This document shows positions 42,889 through 52,564 of a DNA stretch of 64,000 bases, one piece after another. The notes beneath the pieces are model-generated. The model saw only the letters and a list, made by a program, of their open reading frames with translations, did no database searches and was not told where the DNA came from. The stretch's first letter is position 1. Each line of letters begins with the position of its first letter. The stretch covers positions 558,001-622,000 of the forward strand of contig NZ_JABAIH010000001.1 of NCBI RefSeq assembly GCF_012641395.1, written 5' to 3'. The position numbers and the translations under genes are program-made. The stretch is from Rhizobium sp. P32RR-XVIII. Its GTDB lineage: Bacteria > Pseudomonadota > Alphaproteobacteria > Rhizobiales > Rhizobiaceae.

Positions 42889-45447
42889 CTAGCCGATGGA
42901 CTTGCGCGCTTCGGTGGTTTCCGGCGGCAGAATTTCGGGCTCGGCGCTCGAGGACGCTGCTACCGCCTTGGCATGGCGGCGGCGCCAGTCGCCGAGGAAG
43001 AGCAGGATCGGTGCTGCGATGAAGACGGACGAAGCGCCGGCAACGAGGATACCGAAGACCATCGGAACAGCGAAGCTTTCGACCGCGCTGCCGCCCCAGA
43101 TTGCCATCGGCAGCAGGGCAAGGAACGCCGTCGCGTTGGTGTAGAGGCTCCGCGCCAGCGTCTCGTTGATCGACCGGTCGATTAGTTCGCGCAGCGGCAT
43201 CGACTTGTAGAGACGCATGTTTTCACGCATGCGGTCGTAGACCACAACCTTGTCATTCACCGAATAGCCGACCAAAGTCAGGATGGCGGCGATGGCGGTG
43301 AGGTTGAAGTCGAGGCCGGTGAGCGCGAAGAAGCCGATCGCCTTGGTCACGTCGAGGATGAGCGTGACGATGGCGCCCACGGCGAATGGCCACTCGAAGC
43401 GGTACCAGATGTAGAACAGCATCGCGAAGCTGGCGATGACGACCGACAGGATGCCGGCCCATGCAAGCTCACCGCTGACCTTCGGACCGATGACGTCGGT
43501 GCCGGTGACAGTTGCAGACGGGTCGATCTTGATGATTTCCGCCTTCAGTTTCTCGACGGCGGCCGTCTGGGCTTCTTCACCGCCGTCCTGGCGCTGCGCG
43601 CGCACCGCCATGGTGTTGTTATCGCCGTAGGATTGGAGTGAGACTTCGCCGAGGCCAAGGCTGTTCAGGCCTTCGCGGAAACGGCCGAGGTCGCTGGCTT
43701 CCGTCGTCTTGACCGACATCTGGATGCCGCCGCGGAAGTCGACGCCGTAGTTGAGGCCCGGATGAATGAAGAGGGCGACCGAGGCGATCGACAGAAGCGC
43801 CGAAACCGTCACGCCGAAGAAGCGCGCCTTCATGAACTGGATGTGGCGGCCGTAAGGATTGAACATCACCGGTATCAGCGGCCGGATGTTCAGGACCTTG
43901 AGCTTGCGGCGGCGAGTGATCTCAATCATCGTCACGCGGACGAAGGCGACGGAGGTAAACATCGAGATGATGAGACCGAGCGCCATGGTCACGGCGAAAC
44001 CACGGACCGGTCCGGTGCCGAACCAGAACAGGATCGCCGCGGCGATGAGCGCCGTCATGTTGCCGTCGATAATCGTCGAATAGGCGCGACGGAAGCCGGT
44101 ATCGATTGCTGCAAAGGCGCTCTTGCCCTTGCGCGTCTCTTCGCGGATGCGCTCGTTGATCAGGACGTTCGCGTCGACGGCAAGACCAATACCGAGCACG
44201 ACGCCGGCGATACCCGGCAGGGTCAGCGTCGCTCCGACGAGCGTCAGGGCCGAGAAGGTCAGGATCGTGTGGATAAGCAGCGCGAAGTTCGCGAGAAAAC
44301 CCCAGGTGCCGTACAGGATGAAAATGAAAGCCGCGACCAGCACGAAGCCGACGATGCCGGAATAGAGGCCCATCTTGATGGCGTCTGCGCCAAGGTCGGC
44401 GCCTACGGTACGTTCTTCGATGACGGTCAGCTTGGCGGGCAGGGCGCCGGCGCGCAGCAAGGCGGCGAGCGTCGTCGCGCTGTCTGCCGAGAAGTTGCCG
44501 GAGATCTGGCCGGAGCCGCCGGTGATCGGTTCGCGAATGACAGGCGCGCTCAGCACCTTGTCGTCGAGGACGATGGCAAAGGGATTGCCGACGTTCTGGC
44601 GGGTGATTTCGGCAAAGCGGGTGGCGCCGGCGCTGTCAAAGCGGAAGCTGACGACCGGCTCATGCGTGTTCGGGTCGAAGCTGACGCGAGCGTCCGAAAG
44701 GCGATCACCGGAGATCTCGACGCGGTCGAGGACCGGAAAGCTATTGCCCTCTTCATCTTTCATCATGGTCACGCCGGGACCGGGCTGGTTATTCGGCGCG
44801 AGCATATGGAAGGACATTTTGGCGGTGGAGCCGAGCAGCTCGCGCAGGCGGGACGGGTCCTGAGCGCCGGGGAGCTGAACGAGAATGCGGTTGGCTCCGA
44901 TGCGCTGGATCGTCGGCTCAGCGACGCCGACCTGGTCGACGCGCTGGCGGATGACCTCGAGGCTCTGCTGCACGGCGTTGTCGACATTGGCGGAGATGCC
45001 GGCCGGCGAGAAGCCGATGGTGATCGTCGGGCCATTGGCGGTGATGGAGAGGTCCGACTGGCCCGCGCTAAGGCCCGTGCTGATCGGATTGCTGAGCGTG
45101 CGCAGTTCGGTGACGGCGGCATCGCTCTGCGAGGCGTCTGCAAGCGTCACCACGATCTGGTTGTTGCTGCGAGTAACCGACTTCGGCTGGATACCCTTTT
45201 CGCGCAGGACGCGGCGGGCATCCTGAACCATCGAGTTCAGGCGCTCCTTGGTCAGGTCGCCTTCATCGACTTCGAGCACGAGATGCGAGCCGCCGCGAAG
45301 GTCGAGGCCGAGCGAAACCTGATTGTGCGGCAGCCAGGAAGGCAGGCGCTGGAGAACTGACTGCGGCAGCCCGTTTGGCAGGGCGATCAATAGGCCGAGC
45401 GCGATGATCACCGTATAGGTGAACACCAGCCATGGTGAATTGCGCAT
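42889..45447 (-). CDS. secDF: Fused SecD-SecF protein translocase subunit
   Basis: An 852-residue membrane protein that uses the proton gradient to help complete protein export through SecYEG. The SecD part comes first, with its first transmembrane segment near residue 7, the family motif LGLDLRGGSHLVLEV near 47, the large periplasmic P1 domain, and helices from about 365. The SecF part follows from about 545, again with a GVDFRGG motif. No internal stop or frameshift. AAGGAAAAAG precedes the ATG. A yajC gene is not adjacent. Upstream, on the same strand, is a small membrane protein and a Kef-type antiporter; a strong terminator follows. Confidence 0.95.
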   Translation of the reverse strand: MRNSPWLVFTYTVIIALGLLIALPNGLPQSVLQRLPSWLPHNQVSLGLDLRGGSHLVLEVDEGDLTKERLNSMVQDARRVLREKGIQPKSVTRSNNQIVVTLADASQSDAAVTELRTLSNPISTGLSAGQSDLSITANGPTITIGFSPAGISANVDNAVQQSLEVIRQRVDQVGVAEPTIQRIGANRILVQLPGAQDPSRLRELLGSTAKMSFHMLAPNNQPGPGVTMMKDEEGNSFPVLDRVEISGDRLSDARVSFDPNTHEPVVSFRFDSAGATRFAEITRQNVGNPFAIVLDDKVLSAPVIREPITGGSGQISGNFSADSATTLAALLRAGALPAKLTVIEERTVGADLGADAIKMGLYSGIVGFVLVAAFIFILYGTWGFLANFALLIHTILTFSALTLVGATLTLPGIAGVVLGIGLAVDANVLINERIREETRKGKSAFAAIDTGFRRAYSTIIDGNMTALIAAAILFWFGTGPVRGFAVTMALGLIISMFTSVAFVRVTMIEITRRRKLKVLNIRPLIPVMFNPYGRHIQFMKARFFGVTVSALLSIASVALFIHPGLNYGVDFRGGIQMSVKTTEASDLGRFREGLNSLGLGEVSLQSYGDNNTMAVRAQRQDGGEEAQTAAVEKLKAEIIKIDPSATVTGTDVIGPKVSGELAWAGILSVVIASFAMLFYIWYRFEWPFAVGAIVTLILDVTKAIGFFALTGLDFNLTAIAAILTLVGYSVNDKVVVYDRMRENMRLYKSMPLRELIDRSINETLARSLYTNATAFLALLPMAIWGGSAVESFAVPMVFGILVAGASSVFIAAPILLFLGDWRRRHAKAVAASSSAEPEILPPETTEARKSIG

Positions 45448-45535
45448 GTATCTTTTTCCTTGATATGCGGTTGCCGGCGCATCCGCGCTGGCGACATGTC
45501 TTTCAATCTATCGGAAGCGCCAGCGGCGCGCAGTC

Positions 45536-45919
45536 TCAGGCCGAACGTGGCGGAGCGCGCGGTTGGTGGGCTCGGCCGGCGGCTGGCGCAAGCGGAGCGT
45601 CGAAGGATGTGAGAGCCTTGATCGGAGCCCAGCCGATGAAATCGAGGCCGGGAACGGCGGCAAGGAAGATCGAACCGGAATCATAGACTGCCTGCTTCGG
45701 CGCGATCTTGCGGTCCGTGGCAAGCACGCCGCGCACGGCATCGCGGGCCGTGATCTGCAGCGGCTGCGGATCCTTGGAAGGAGATGACAGCGTATTGGCG
45801 GCGGCCGAGGGCGAGAGAATGAGATTGCCGCCGAAGAGCAGGCCGAGATAGGCGAAGACGGCAATGAGCATGGAAGCGGCGAGACGAGTGGTCAGGCGGC
45901 GCTCATCGAGCTCCGTCAT
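45536..45919 (-). CDS. Small membrane protein between kef-type and secDF genes
   Basis: A 127-residue protein. GAGG is 5 bases before the ATG at 45919, better than the upstream TTG start. One transmembrane segment (ASMLIAVFAYLGLLFGGNLIL, about residues 15-35) is followed by a 90-residue periplasmic part of unclear fold with a Pro/Arg-rich, poorly conserved-looking tail. Located 51 bases downstream of the antiporter and 88 bases before secDF on the same strand. It could be a regulator or a substrate of these; no family was recognised. Confidence 0.6.
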   Translation of the reverse strand: MTELDERRLTTRLAASMLIAVFAYLGLLFGGNLILSPSAAANTLSSPSKDPQPLQITARDAVRGVLATDRKIAPKQAVYDSGSIFLAAVPGLDFIGWAPIKALTSFDAPLAPAAGRAHQPRAPPRSA

Positions 45920-45970
45920 CTCTGCCTCGGTAATTTCACTCCCGTATCGGCTCAAAAGCGCGCCAATCTC

Positions 45971-47785
45971 TCATTCTTTTTCGGGTGGCGGAACGTTCTC
46001 CGCAACCGGAATTGTATCAGTGCCGTTCCCATCTTCATAGGCCGGACTGTCATGATGTACTTGCGCGAGCCGGTCAACCATCCCCATGGCGATTTCTCGC
46101 TCGCCCATGATGACGGTATCGGCGCCATACCGCTTCAACTCGTCGACTTCCGCGTCCGAGTGGGCCCGGGCGACGATCAGGATCGACGGATTAAGACCGC
46201 GACCGTGCTCGGCGATGCGGCAGGCCTCGAAGGCATTGGGGATTGCAATGACCAGGCTGCGCGCGCCCGCAACATTGGCGAGATCGAGAACCTCGCGAGC
46301 GGCGGCGTTGCCGGGGATCGTCTCGACGCCCTGTGCGGCAAGCTCCTCGATGCGTTTTTCGGAATCCTCGATAACGAGGAACGGGGTGCCCGAAGACTTG
46401 AGGTTCTGGCCGACAATGCCGCCGACCCTGCCATAGCCAATCAGGATGGCATGTCCGGAAAGCGATGTCGGCAGGATTTCGTCTTCCGGCTCGGCTGACA
46501 CGACAGTCGTCTCCGCTGTAGCGGTCGTTTCGGCGGGGGCCTCTTCGCGCTTCGAACGTTCGAGAAACGGCCGCATATGGTCGCAAGCGATGAAAAGCAG
46601 CGGATTGAGAATGATCGAAATGAGCGCGCCGGCCAGGATGAGGTCACGGCCTTCTTCCGGGAGCAGGCCGAGATCGACGCCGAGGGCGGCCAGGATGAAG
46701 GAGAATTCGCCGATCTGTCCCAAGCTGGCCGAGATTGTCAGCGCCGTTCCCACCGGCCTTCGGAAGAGCAGGACGATGAGAAAGGCGGCGACGGACTTGC
46801 CGATGACGATGATGAAGACGGTCGCCAGGACCGGCAGGGGCTTGTCGACCAGGATGTTCGGATCGAAGAGCATGCCGACGGAAACGAAGAAGAGAACAGC
46901 AAACGCGTCGCGAAGCGGTAAGCTTTCCTGAGCGGCGCGGTGGCTGAGTTCGCTTTCCGAGAGCACCATGCCCGCAAAGAATGCGCCGAGGGCAAGAGAC
47001 ACGCCGAAGAGCTTCGATGCGCCAAAGGCAACGCCGAGCGCGATGGCGAGTACGCCGAGCCGGAAAAGTTCGCGTGACCCGGTATGGGCGATCCGGTGCA
47101 TCGTCCAGGGAATGAGCTTGCGGCCGAAGACCAGCATCAGCGCAACGAATAGCGCGACTTTCACCAGCGTCACGCCGATGATGCCTGTGATTCCGAGATC
47201 AAGCCCGAGCAGGCGGCTGAGGCTTGCCGAGAACGGCTCTGCGCTGGCATGGGCACTATCGCCGATGCTGGCGGCTGCGGGTATCAGCACCAGCGCGAGG
47301 ACCATCGCGAGATCTTCGACGATCAGCCAGCCGACAGCGATCTTGCCGCGCTCGGTCTCCACGAGCCGGCGCTCTTGCAACGCTTTCAGGAGCACGACGG
47401 TGGAGGCAACGGACAGCGCAAGACCGAACACGAGACTGCCGCCGGTCGGCCAGCCCATAAGGGCACCGAGCCCCCAGCCGAGCAAAGTCGCAAAGCCGAT
47501 TTGAACGACGGCGCCCGGTACGGCAATACCGCGCACCGAAAGCAGATCTTTGAGCGAGAAGTGGAGCCCGACGCCGAACATCAGGAGGATGACGCCGATT
47601 TCAGCAAGTTCGGGCGCAAGGTTCTGGTCTGCAACGAAGCCCGGCGTGTGCGGGCCGGCGAGAACGCCCGCCACAAGATATCCGACCAACGGCGGCAGTC
47701 GAAGCCTGTTGGCAAGCGCGCCGAGAATGAACGCCAGCACGAGACCTCCGACGATTGTCGAAATCAAAGGCGTGTCGTGAGGCAT
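45971..47785 (-). CDS. CPA2 family cation:proton antiporter (Kef/YbaL type)
   Basis: A 604-residue membrane protein. The first 390 residues hold about 12-13 helices of the Na/H exchanger fold (LILMFGVGLHFSLKDLL, GFFAGMVLSESE-like GAFFAGMVLSESELSHRA). The C-terminal part is a TrkA-N (RCK) domain with the nucleotide motif ILIGYGRVGGIVGQNL (near residue 450) and the ALVARAHSDAEVDEL-like IVARAHSDAEVDEL segment. Such proteins export K+ or Na+ against protons, regulated by bound nucleotide or glutathione adducts. First gene of a minus-strand unit that may run on to secDF. Confidence 0.9.
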   Translation of the reverse strand: MPHDTPLISTIVGGLVLAFILGALANRLRLPPLVGYLVAGVLAGPHTPGFVADQNLAPELAEIGVILLMFGVGLHFSLKDLLSVRGIAVPGAVVQIGFATLLGWGLGALMGWPTGGSLVFGLALSVASTVVLLKALQERRLVETERGKIAVGWLIVEDLAMVLALVLIPAAASIGDSAHASAEPFSASLSRLLGLDLGITGIIGVTLVKVALFVALMLVFGRKLIPWTMHRIAHTGSRELFRLGVLAIALGVAFGASKLFGVSLALGAFFAGMVLSESELSHRAAQESLPLRDAFAVLFFVSVGMLFDPNILVDKPLPVLATVFIIVIGKSVAAFLIVLLFRRPVGTALTISASLGQIGEFSFILAALGVDLGLLPEEGRDLILAGALISIILNPLLFIACDHMRPFLERSKREEAPAETTATAETTVVSAEPEDEILPTSLSGHAILIGYGRVGGIVGQNLKSSGTPFLVIEDSEKRIEELAAQGVETIPGNAAAREVLDLANVAGARSLVIAIPNAFEACRIAEHGRGLNPSILIVARAHSDAEVDELKRYGADTVIMGEREIAMGMVDRLAQVHHDSPAYEDGNGTDTIPVAENVPPPEKE

Positions 47786-47864
47786 CCGTTCTCCCCGATC
47801 TGGAATTCTCGTTCACATTATGACATATATGGCTTATATTGACCAATATGGGTGGTTTGAAATC

Positions 47865-48113
47865 ATGGGTCAAGGCGCGAAAGAAACAATTCTAACGCCT
47901 GCTTTATGCCGCGCCGCACGAGGTTTGCTCGATTGGACGCAGGCGGAACTCGCCGAGAAGGCAGCGGTCTCCCGCAGCACGATACGTGATTATGAGGGGC
48001 AGCACCACGAAATCCACCGCGCCACCGAGGCGCAGTTGCGCCTCGCCTTCGAGGATGGCGGTGTGCGTTTCATTGAGATCGAAGGAGCGGGAACAGGCCT
48101 TTACCTGCCCTGA
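47865..48113 (+). CDS. Small XRE-family transcriptional regulator
   Basis: An 82-residue HTH protein divergent from the antiporter. The HTH lies at about residues 15-65 (LLDWTQAELAEKAAVSRSTIRDYE), followed by a short charged tail. The ATG at 47865 gives the compact domain; the frame is open further upstream, but the extra residues are unlike the family. The 80-base gap to the antiporter gene holds both promoters, so this gene may control the antiporter. Confidence 0.75.
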   Translation: MGQGAKETILTPALCRAARGLLDWTQAELAEKAAVSRSTIRDYEGQHHEIHRATEAQLRLAFEDGGVRFIEIEGAGTGLYLP

Positions 48114-48119
48114 GGCGTA

Positions 48120-49553
48120 CTAGCTCCGTGGTCTCAGGCAGGCGGCGGGCACCTTATAGGCATTGACCGTCTTGCCCCGATAGTAACCGTCTGCAGGCTG
48201 CCAGCTTTTGACCAGTTCAGGTGCCGCGGCTGCGCAGCTCAGTTCGCCGCGTGTGACGAACAGAACCTGATCCTGGACATCGGCCGGAAGCGCAAATTCC
48301 TGTTCGTAGTAATTTGCGGGGAAGCCAGCGGGCGGACGCGAGTAGATCCTCATCGGCTCGTTTCTCAGCGTGTGGAACATGTCGGCGACAAAATCGCGAT
48401 TGTCGGTGACAATAGTGCTCACGCCTGCCTGCTTGGCAAGGGCGCCTGTCTCACGGCTGATTTCGCTACGACCCAGATAACGCTTCATAACCTCATTGCC
48501 GCCCGGAAGCACAAGCTGATGGGCAAAGATCGTCGCAAGCGGGAAAAGGAAGCTCGCAACGCCGCCAATGATCAGCGAGATGCGCAGGCCCTTCGGCCAT
48601 AGCTGGACCAGCACCCAGACGGCGAGCACCGTCCCGGCGACATAGGCCGACACGCCCCAATTTGCTTCGGCCTTGGCGACCAGCGCCTGCAGGGTGATCA
48701 GGAAAACGACTGGTATGGAGAGCCAGATGAGAAGCTTTTCCTTCTCGCTGCTCTTTCCCTTGATCATGCGCCACGTTGCCCAAAGCATCGCGAAGAAAAC
48801 AATCGGTCCGACGACGCCGAACTGGGCTGCGAAGAATTCGAGGGCACCTGCGAAATTCAGCCGAAGCTCATTCCACTGCGCGATATCCTCCGTGTGGCGG
48901 ACGGTCGTTGCGTCGTGGGTAAAGTTCCACCAGAGATTCGGGGCTGCGACGATGAGCGCGGCGACGACCGATATGAAGAAGTCACGCCAGGCGATGCGCG
49001 CAGCCGGAACCAGCAGCAGTGCGAACAGTCCGCCGGGCACGATAAAAAGGATCGCGTATTTCGACAGGAAGGAGCAACCGAAAGCAACGCCCATGATGAG
49101 AGCAAGTGCAATCGAGCGCTTCTCTGTCAGGCCGAAATAGGCCCAGAGGCCGATTGTCATGAAGAATAGAAGAACGACATCGGTCGAGAAGAAGACCGAT
49201 GATAGCGCAACGGCAGGCATCGTTATATAGATAGCGCCGGCCCAGCCCTCGGCCTTGGGACCTGCCACGCGTGCGGCGAATTTCATCAGCAGGAATGCTG
49301 TGCCCATGTGGACGAGAGGCCCGCAAAGGCGCACCCAGAAGATATCGCTGGAGCCCGAAACTTCCGTCATCGCGCGGATGAACCAGGCGATCATCGGCGG
49401 TTTCGAATAGTAACCAAAATCGAGATTCTGGGACCAGAACCAGTATTGCGCCTCGTCGACGAAAAAATCCGTCGTGTCGAAATGTAGCGTTATGATACGC
49501 CACAGAGTGACAGCTAAAATGATGAAAAGGCCGGTTCTGGCAGTCATGAACAA
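48120..49553 (-). CDS. Membrane glycosyltransferase, GT39/ArnT-like
   Basis: A 477-residue inner-membrane enzyme with about 11 helices. The first periplasmic loop carries the catalytic acidic motif DEAQYWFWSQNLDFGYYSKPP near residue 35, characteristic of dolichyl-phosphate-mannose/ArnT-type transferases that use polyprenyl-phosphate sugars. Long helical middle, then a periplasmic C-terminal domain with Cys residues (GELSCAAAAPELV). Likely decorates lipid A, LPS or a glycan in the periplasm. It ends 7 bases from the convergent XRE gene. Confidence 0.88.
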   Translation of the reverse strand: MFMTARTGLFIILAVTLWRIITLHFDTTDFFVDEAQYWFWSQNLDFGYYSKPPMIAWFIRAMTEVSGSSDIFWVRLCGPLVHMGTAFLLMKFAARVAGPKAEGWAGAIYITMPAVALSSVFFSTDVVLLFFMTIGLWAYFGLTEKRSIALALIMGVAFGCSFLSKYAILFIVPGGLFALLLVPAARIAWRDFFISVVAALIVAAPNLWWNFTHDATTVRHTEDIAQWNELRLNFAGALEFFAAQFGVVGPIVFFAMLWATWRMIKGKSSEKEKLLIWLSIPVVFLITLQALVAKAEANWGVSAYVAGTVLAVWVLVQLWPKGLRISLIIGGVASFLFPLATIFAHQLVLPGGNEVMKRYLGRSEISRETGALAKQAGVSTIVTDNRDFVADMFHTLRNEPMRIYSRPPAGFPANYYEQEFALPADVQDQVLFVTRGELSCAAAAPELVKSWQPADGYYRGKTVNAYKVPAACLRPRS

Positions 49554-49652
49554 CTTCCGCTGAGCTTGAGGCGCCTGCGATACATCAGAGGAAGGTGGCT
49601 GCCAACAGGGGTGGCGCAGAAAGCCGCACTATGCCGCAGAGGGCAATGGGAT

Positions 49653-49766
49653 TCAGAGCACGCGGAGGCTGATCACGCCGCGGCTGGCTTCAATCCGGTC
49701 AAGCAGGGCGACGGCGGCCAGCGTGGCAATTGCGATGACGCACGAACCCAATCCGAGAACAATCAT
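49653..49766 (-). CDS. Very small membrane protein (37 residues)
   Basis: An ATG at 49766 with AAGGA 7 bases upstream opens a 37-residue frame: MIVLGLGSCVIAIATLAA, then a hydrophobic end, DRIEASRG and a short tail, stopping at the TGA at 49653. One transmembrane helix covers residues 2-24. The good ribosome site and compact single-helix layout fit a real small membrane protein. It lies upstream of the GT39 gene on the same strand. Function unknown. Confidence 0.5.
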   Translation of the reverse strand: MIVLGLGSCVIAIATLAAVALLDRIEASRGVISLRVL

Positions 49767-50193
49767 TGCTCTATCCTTAACGACATCATGTCATGTCTTA
49801 CAGGCGGGATATAACATAGACCTTGCGCGGGACTTGTAGCGCGTTTGCAACTCCCAGGAACAAATTCATGCCGGGCGGTCGAAATGCTTGGATGCCAAGG
49901 TCCTTCAAATGCCTATTAACCTTCAAGCAAGGAATTAACCATAAACATTGCAGTACACGTCGGAATGGGAAGATGTTTACTCGTTCCCAGCAGGCATGAC
50001 GCCGTCCCGCCGTACCGGCTCGATCCGGTATCGATCTCTTTTCCGAAATAGAAATTGCTGATCGGGAGACATTCGCCCGCCGGTTTGTGGCCGGTGGCAT
50101 GGGTCGTTTCCCCCGCATTGCGCTCGGATGGAGCACAAATTTTTCATCGGACCCTGTCCGGAAGGTGATTGGGGATAGGCATTGGGGCAGGAT
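49767..50193. other. Regulatory region upstream of the chemotaxis operon
   Basis: About 430 bases preceding the chemoreceptor gene. The A/T-richer part near 49880-49960 (AATTAACCATAAACATT) may contain the operon promoter. In related rhizobia this operon is under control of the VisNR-Rem cascade, but no experimentally supported binding site can be marked here. Confidence 0.4.
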
Positions 50194-51825
50194 ATGCCAT
50201 CAGATCAGGCCAAAGGCGCGCAGGCAGGTAGCCTCCGTGATCGCCTTCGCTTTGCCGGCCTCGATGCCGGGCAATGCGAGATGGTGCGCCGCCACCGGCC
50301 GATGCTTGAAGCCCGGCTGAAGAGCGGCCTTCGCGATCTGTTCCAGCGCTACCAGACCTTCCCCGACGCCGCGCGCAATTTCGAGAACGACCGCCAGGTC
50401 GATCGTCTGCACGATCTCCAATCCTCCCACTGGGACGTGCTGACGGATGCCCGCTTCGACAGCCTTTATGCCGAGCGCGTCAAGGTGCTGTCAGATACCG
50501 AGAGCAGGATGGGCCTCGATCCGCGCTGGCACGTCGCCGGCCATGGCGTGGTGCTGGAGCACATCATTTCCGGTCTGGCGGGTGAGCTCGCAGGCAAGCC
50601 GTTGCTTCCGGGTGCCAGACGCCGTGCAAAAGACATCAGCGAGATGATGACGGCCATCATCCGGCTGGTCATGGTGGATGTCGAAATCGCCGTGTCGCTT
50701 CGTTTCAATGCCCTTCGTGCTTCCCAGCAACAGGCGCTTGCCGAGCAGCGTGAACAGGACAAGGCGGAAGTCACCCGAATATTCGGCGAGGTGGTCAATG
50801 GCCTCGCAGCCCGCGATCTGACCGCGCGGGCAGCCACCGATGGAGACAGCGCCTATGCGGATATCGCTGGCGCCCTCAATGCGGCCCTCGACGCCATCCA
50901 GGGGGAATTTGTAGGTCTCGGCGAACGCACCGCGAAAGCCGAACTCTCGACCCATTCGCTTGCGGCCGCCTCCCAAAGCTTCTCCGCTCATTCTGCTGAC
51001 CATTCACAGCAACTCATGACATCGGCAGTCGCCCTCGAAGCCATCGCCGGAAGCGTGCGCAACGGGGCATTGGAAAGCCGCGCCGCCGAAAAGGCCGCGG
51101 CCTCGACCCGCGCCGCGGCCGAAGAGAGCGGCCAGGTCGTAGGCCGCGCCATCAGCGCCATGGCGGATATCGAACAGTCCGCGGAAAAGATCGGTCAGAT
51201 CATCGGAGCGATCGACGAAATTGCGTTCCAGACCAACCTGCTTGCTCTGAATGCGGGCATCGAGGCGGCACGTGCCGGCGAGTCCGGCCGTGGCTTTGCC
51301 GTCGTGGCGCAGGAAGTGCGGGCGCTTGCGCAACGCTCCGCCGAAGCCGCCCGCGAAATCAAAACCCTCGTCACGACGACCAAGTCCCAGGTGGATGCCG
51401 GCGTGCAGATGGTGGGCCGAACCCAGGATTCGATCGGCAGTATCGTACGGCAGGTGACAGACATCAACGCTGCGATCGCCACCATTGCAAGCCATACGGG
51501 CGAGCACGCCGCGAGCCTCGACACGGTGGTGGGCGACGTCAAGGCGCTCGGCGGGCAGGTTGCCGACAACGCCGCATCCGCCCAGCGTTCGGCCGCCGAT
51601 GCCGACGAGTTGCATACGGTAATCCTCGAACTCGGTCAGACCATCCGTGAATTCCGCATCGCCCGCGAAAACGGGCGCGTCGAGGCTACGGCGGGTCGCT
51701 CGCTTCATCATCGCCGCGTCGAGACTCCAGCGCGGCCCATCACCCTGGACGAGCAATACGACGCAGAAGATTTCGGGTTCTCGCTTCCTGCCGCCAGCTT
51801 CGGAGGTGGCCGGAATGTTTACTAA
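50194..51825 (+). CDS. icpA: Cytoplasmic methyl-accepting chemotaxis protein with protoglobin-like sensor (IcpA type)
   Basis: A 543-residue chemoreceptor without membrane segments. Residues 1-165 match a globin-coupled sensor domain ([18 protein letters not shown] near 107-124). In the family motif HxRIGLxPxWY the proximal heme His corresponds here to Glu103 ([11 protein letters not shown]), so heme binding may be lost or use His113 or His117. Residues 180-260 are helical linker. The signalling hairpin lies near 320-400 ([20 protein letters not shown]). It starts at the ATG at 50194 after GGGGCAGG. First gene of the chemotaxis operon, homologous in position to rhizobial icpA. Confidence 0.88.
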   Translation: MPSDQAKGAQAGSLRDRLRFAGLDAGQCEMVRRHRPMLEARLKSGLRDLFQRYQTFPDAARNFENDRQVDRLHDLQSSHWDVLTDARFDSLYAERVKVLSDTESRMGLDPRWHVAGHGVVLEHIISGLAGELAGKPLLPGARRRAKDISEMMTAIIRLVMVDVEIAVSLRFNALRASQQQALAEQREQDKAEVTRIFGEVVNGLAARDLTARAATDGDSAYADIAGALNAALDAIQGEFVGLGERTAKAELSTHSLAAASQSFSAHSADHSQQLMTSAVALEAIAGSVRNGALESRAAEKAAASTRAAAEESGQVVGRAISAMADIEQSAEKIGQIIGAIDEIAFQTNLLALNAGIEAARAGESGRGFAVVAQEVRALAQRSAEAAREIKTLVTTTKSQVDAGVQMVGRTQDSIGSIVRQVTDINAAIATIASHTGEHAASLDTVVGDVKALGGQVADNAASAQRSAADADELHTVILELGQTIREFRIARENGRVEATAGRSLHHRRVETPARPITLDEQYDAEDFGFSLPAASFGGGRNVY

Positions 51826-51888
51826 CCTATCGGAAGATGCCCCCGCCTCATTCTTGCGGGCAGGGGACCAGGGGACAAGGAAAAGCTG

Positions 51889-52185
51889 ATGGCAGCAAAG
51901 AAGAGTGGGAAGACCTTGAGTTTGGGAGCGGTGCTCGATCTCAACGAGGCGTCGGCCTTGCGCGACAAGCTTATCTCCGTGCGCGGCAACGATCTTTCGA
52001 TCGATGCATCCGCCGTCGAGCGACTGGGCGGTCTTGGTGTTCAGGTTCTGATGGCGGCCGTGAAGACCTGGGACCAGGACAAGCATTCGTTCGCCTTCGT
52101 GAAAGTGTCCGATGCGTTTCAAAAAGCCATGCAGCTGGTTGGCGTCGACATCGACCACCTGCTTGCCAAGGAGATCCGGCAATGA
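51889..52185 (+). CDS. cheS: CheS-like STAS-domain chemotaxis protein
   Basis: A 98-residue STAS-fold protein. Its pattern of strands (LSLGAVLDLNEASALRDKL, DLSIDASAVERLGGLGVQVL) fits the family. In Sinorhizobium, CheS of similar size and position binds CheA and speeds up dephosphorylation of CheY1. The gene lies between icpA and cheY1, with AAGGAAAAG before the ATG, and its stop overlaps the cheY1 ATG (ATGA). The older name cheX is also used for this gene, but it is unrelated to the CheX phosphatase family. Confidence 0.82.
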   Translation: MAAKKSGKTLSLGAVLDLNEASALRDKLISVRGNDLSIDASAVERLGGLGVQVLMAAVKTWDQDKHSFAFVKVSDAFQKAMQLVGVDIDHLLAKEIRQ

Positions 52186-52547
52186 AGAAAAAAGTGCTGA
52201 CCGTGGATGATTCACGGACGATTCGAAACATGCTTCTCGTGACGCTGAACAATGCGGGCTTCGAGACGATCCAGGCGGAAGACGGCGTCGAGGGCCTCGA
52301 AGTTCTCGAGGAATCCAATCCGGACGTCATCGTCACCGACATCAACATGCCGCGCCTCGATGGCTTCGGCTTCATCGAGGGTGTCCGCCGCAACGAGAAG
52401 TACCGGGCGATCCCGATCCTGGTCCTGACGACGGAAAGCGACGCGGAAAAGAAGAACCGTGCGCGTCAGGCCGGAGCCACCGGCTGGATCGTCAAGCCGT
52501 TCGACCCTGCCAAGCTGATCGATGCCATTGAGCGCGTAACCGCTTAA
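52182..52547 (+). CDS. cheY1: Chemotaxis response regulator CheY1
   Basis: A 121-residue receiver. Acidic pair Asp9-Asp10, acceptor Asp53 (VTDINMPRLDG), Thr near 83 (VLTTESD) and Lys near 104 (VKPFDP). In Sinorhizobium CheY1 is the phosphate sink, whereas CheY2 controls the motor. Translation is coupled to cheS by a 4-base overlap, and cheA follows after 17 bases. Confidence 0.92.
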   Translation: MKKKVLTVDDSRTIRNMLLVTLNNAGFETIQAEDGVEGLEVLEESNPDVIVTDINMPRLDGFGFIEGVRRNEKYRAIPILVLTTESDAEKKNRARQAGATGWIVKPFDPAKLIDAIERVTA

Positions 52548-52564
52548 AACCAGGAATTCCTCCT

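Noticed and set aside
43762..45360. A 532-codon open frame on the + strand
   Set aside because: It is wholly antisense to secDF. Its protein is a repetitive Asp/Glu/Arg/Gly mixture without a fold, typical of the reverse of a G+C-rich gene.
51004..52215. A 403-codon open frame on the minus strand
   Set aside because: Antisense to the chemoreceptor gene and cheS, with no ribosome site or domain. The + strand genes have full family motifs.
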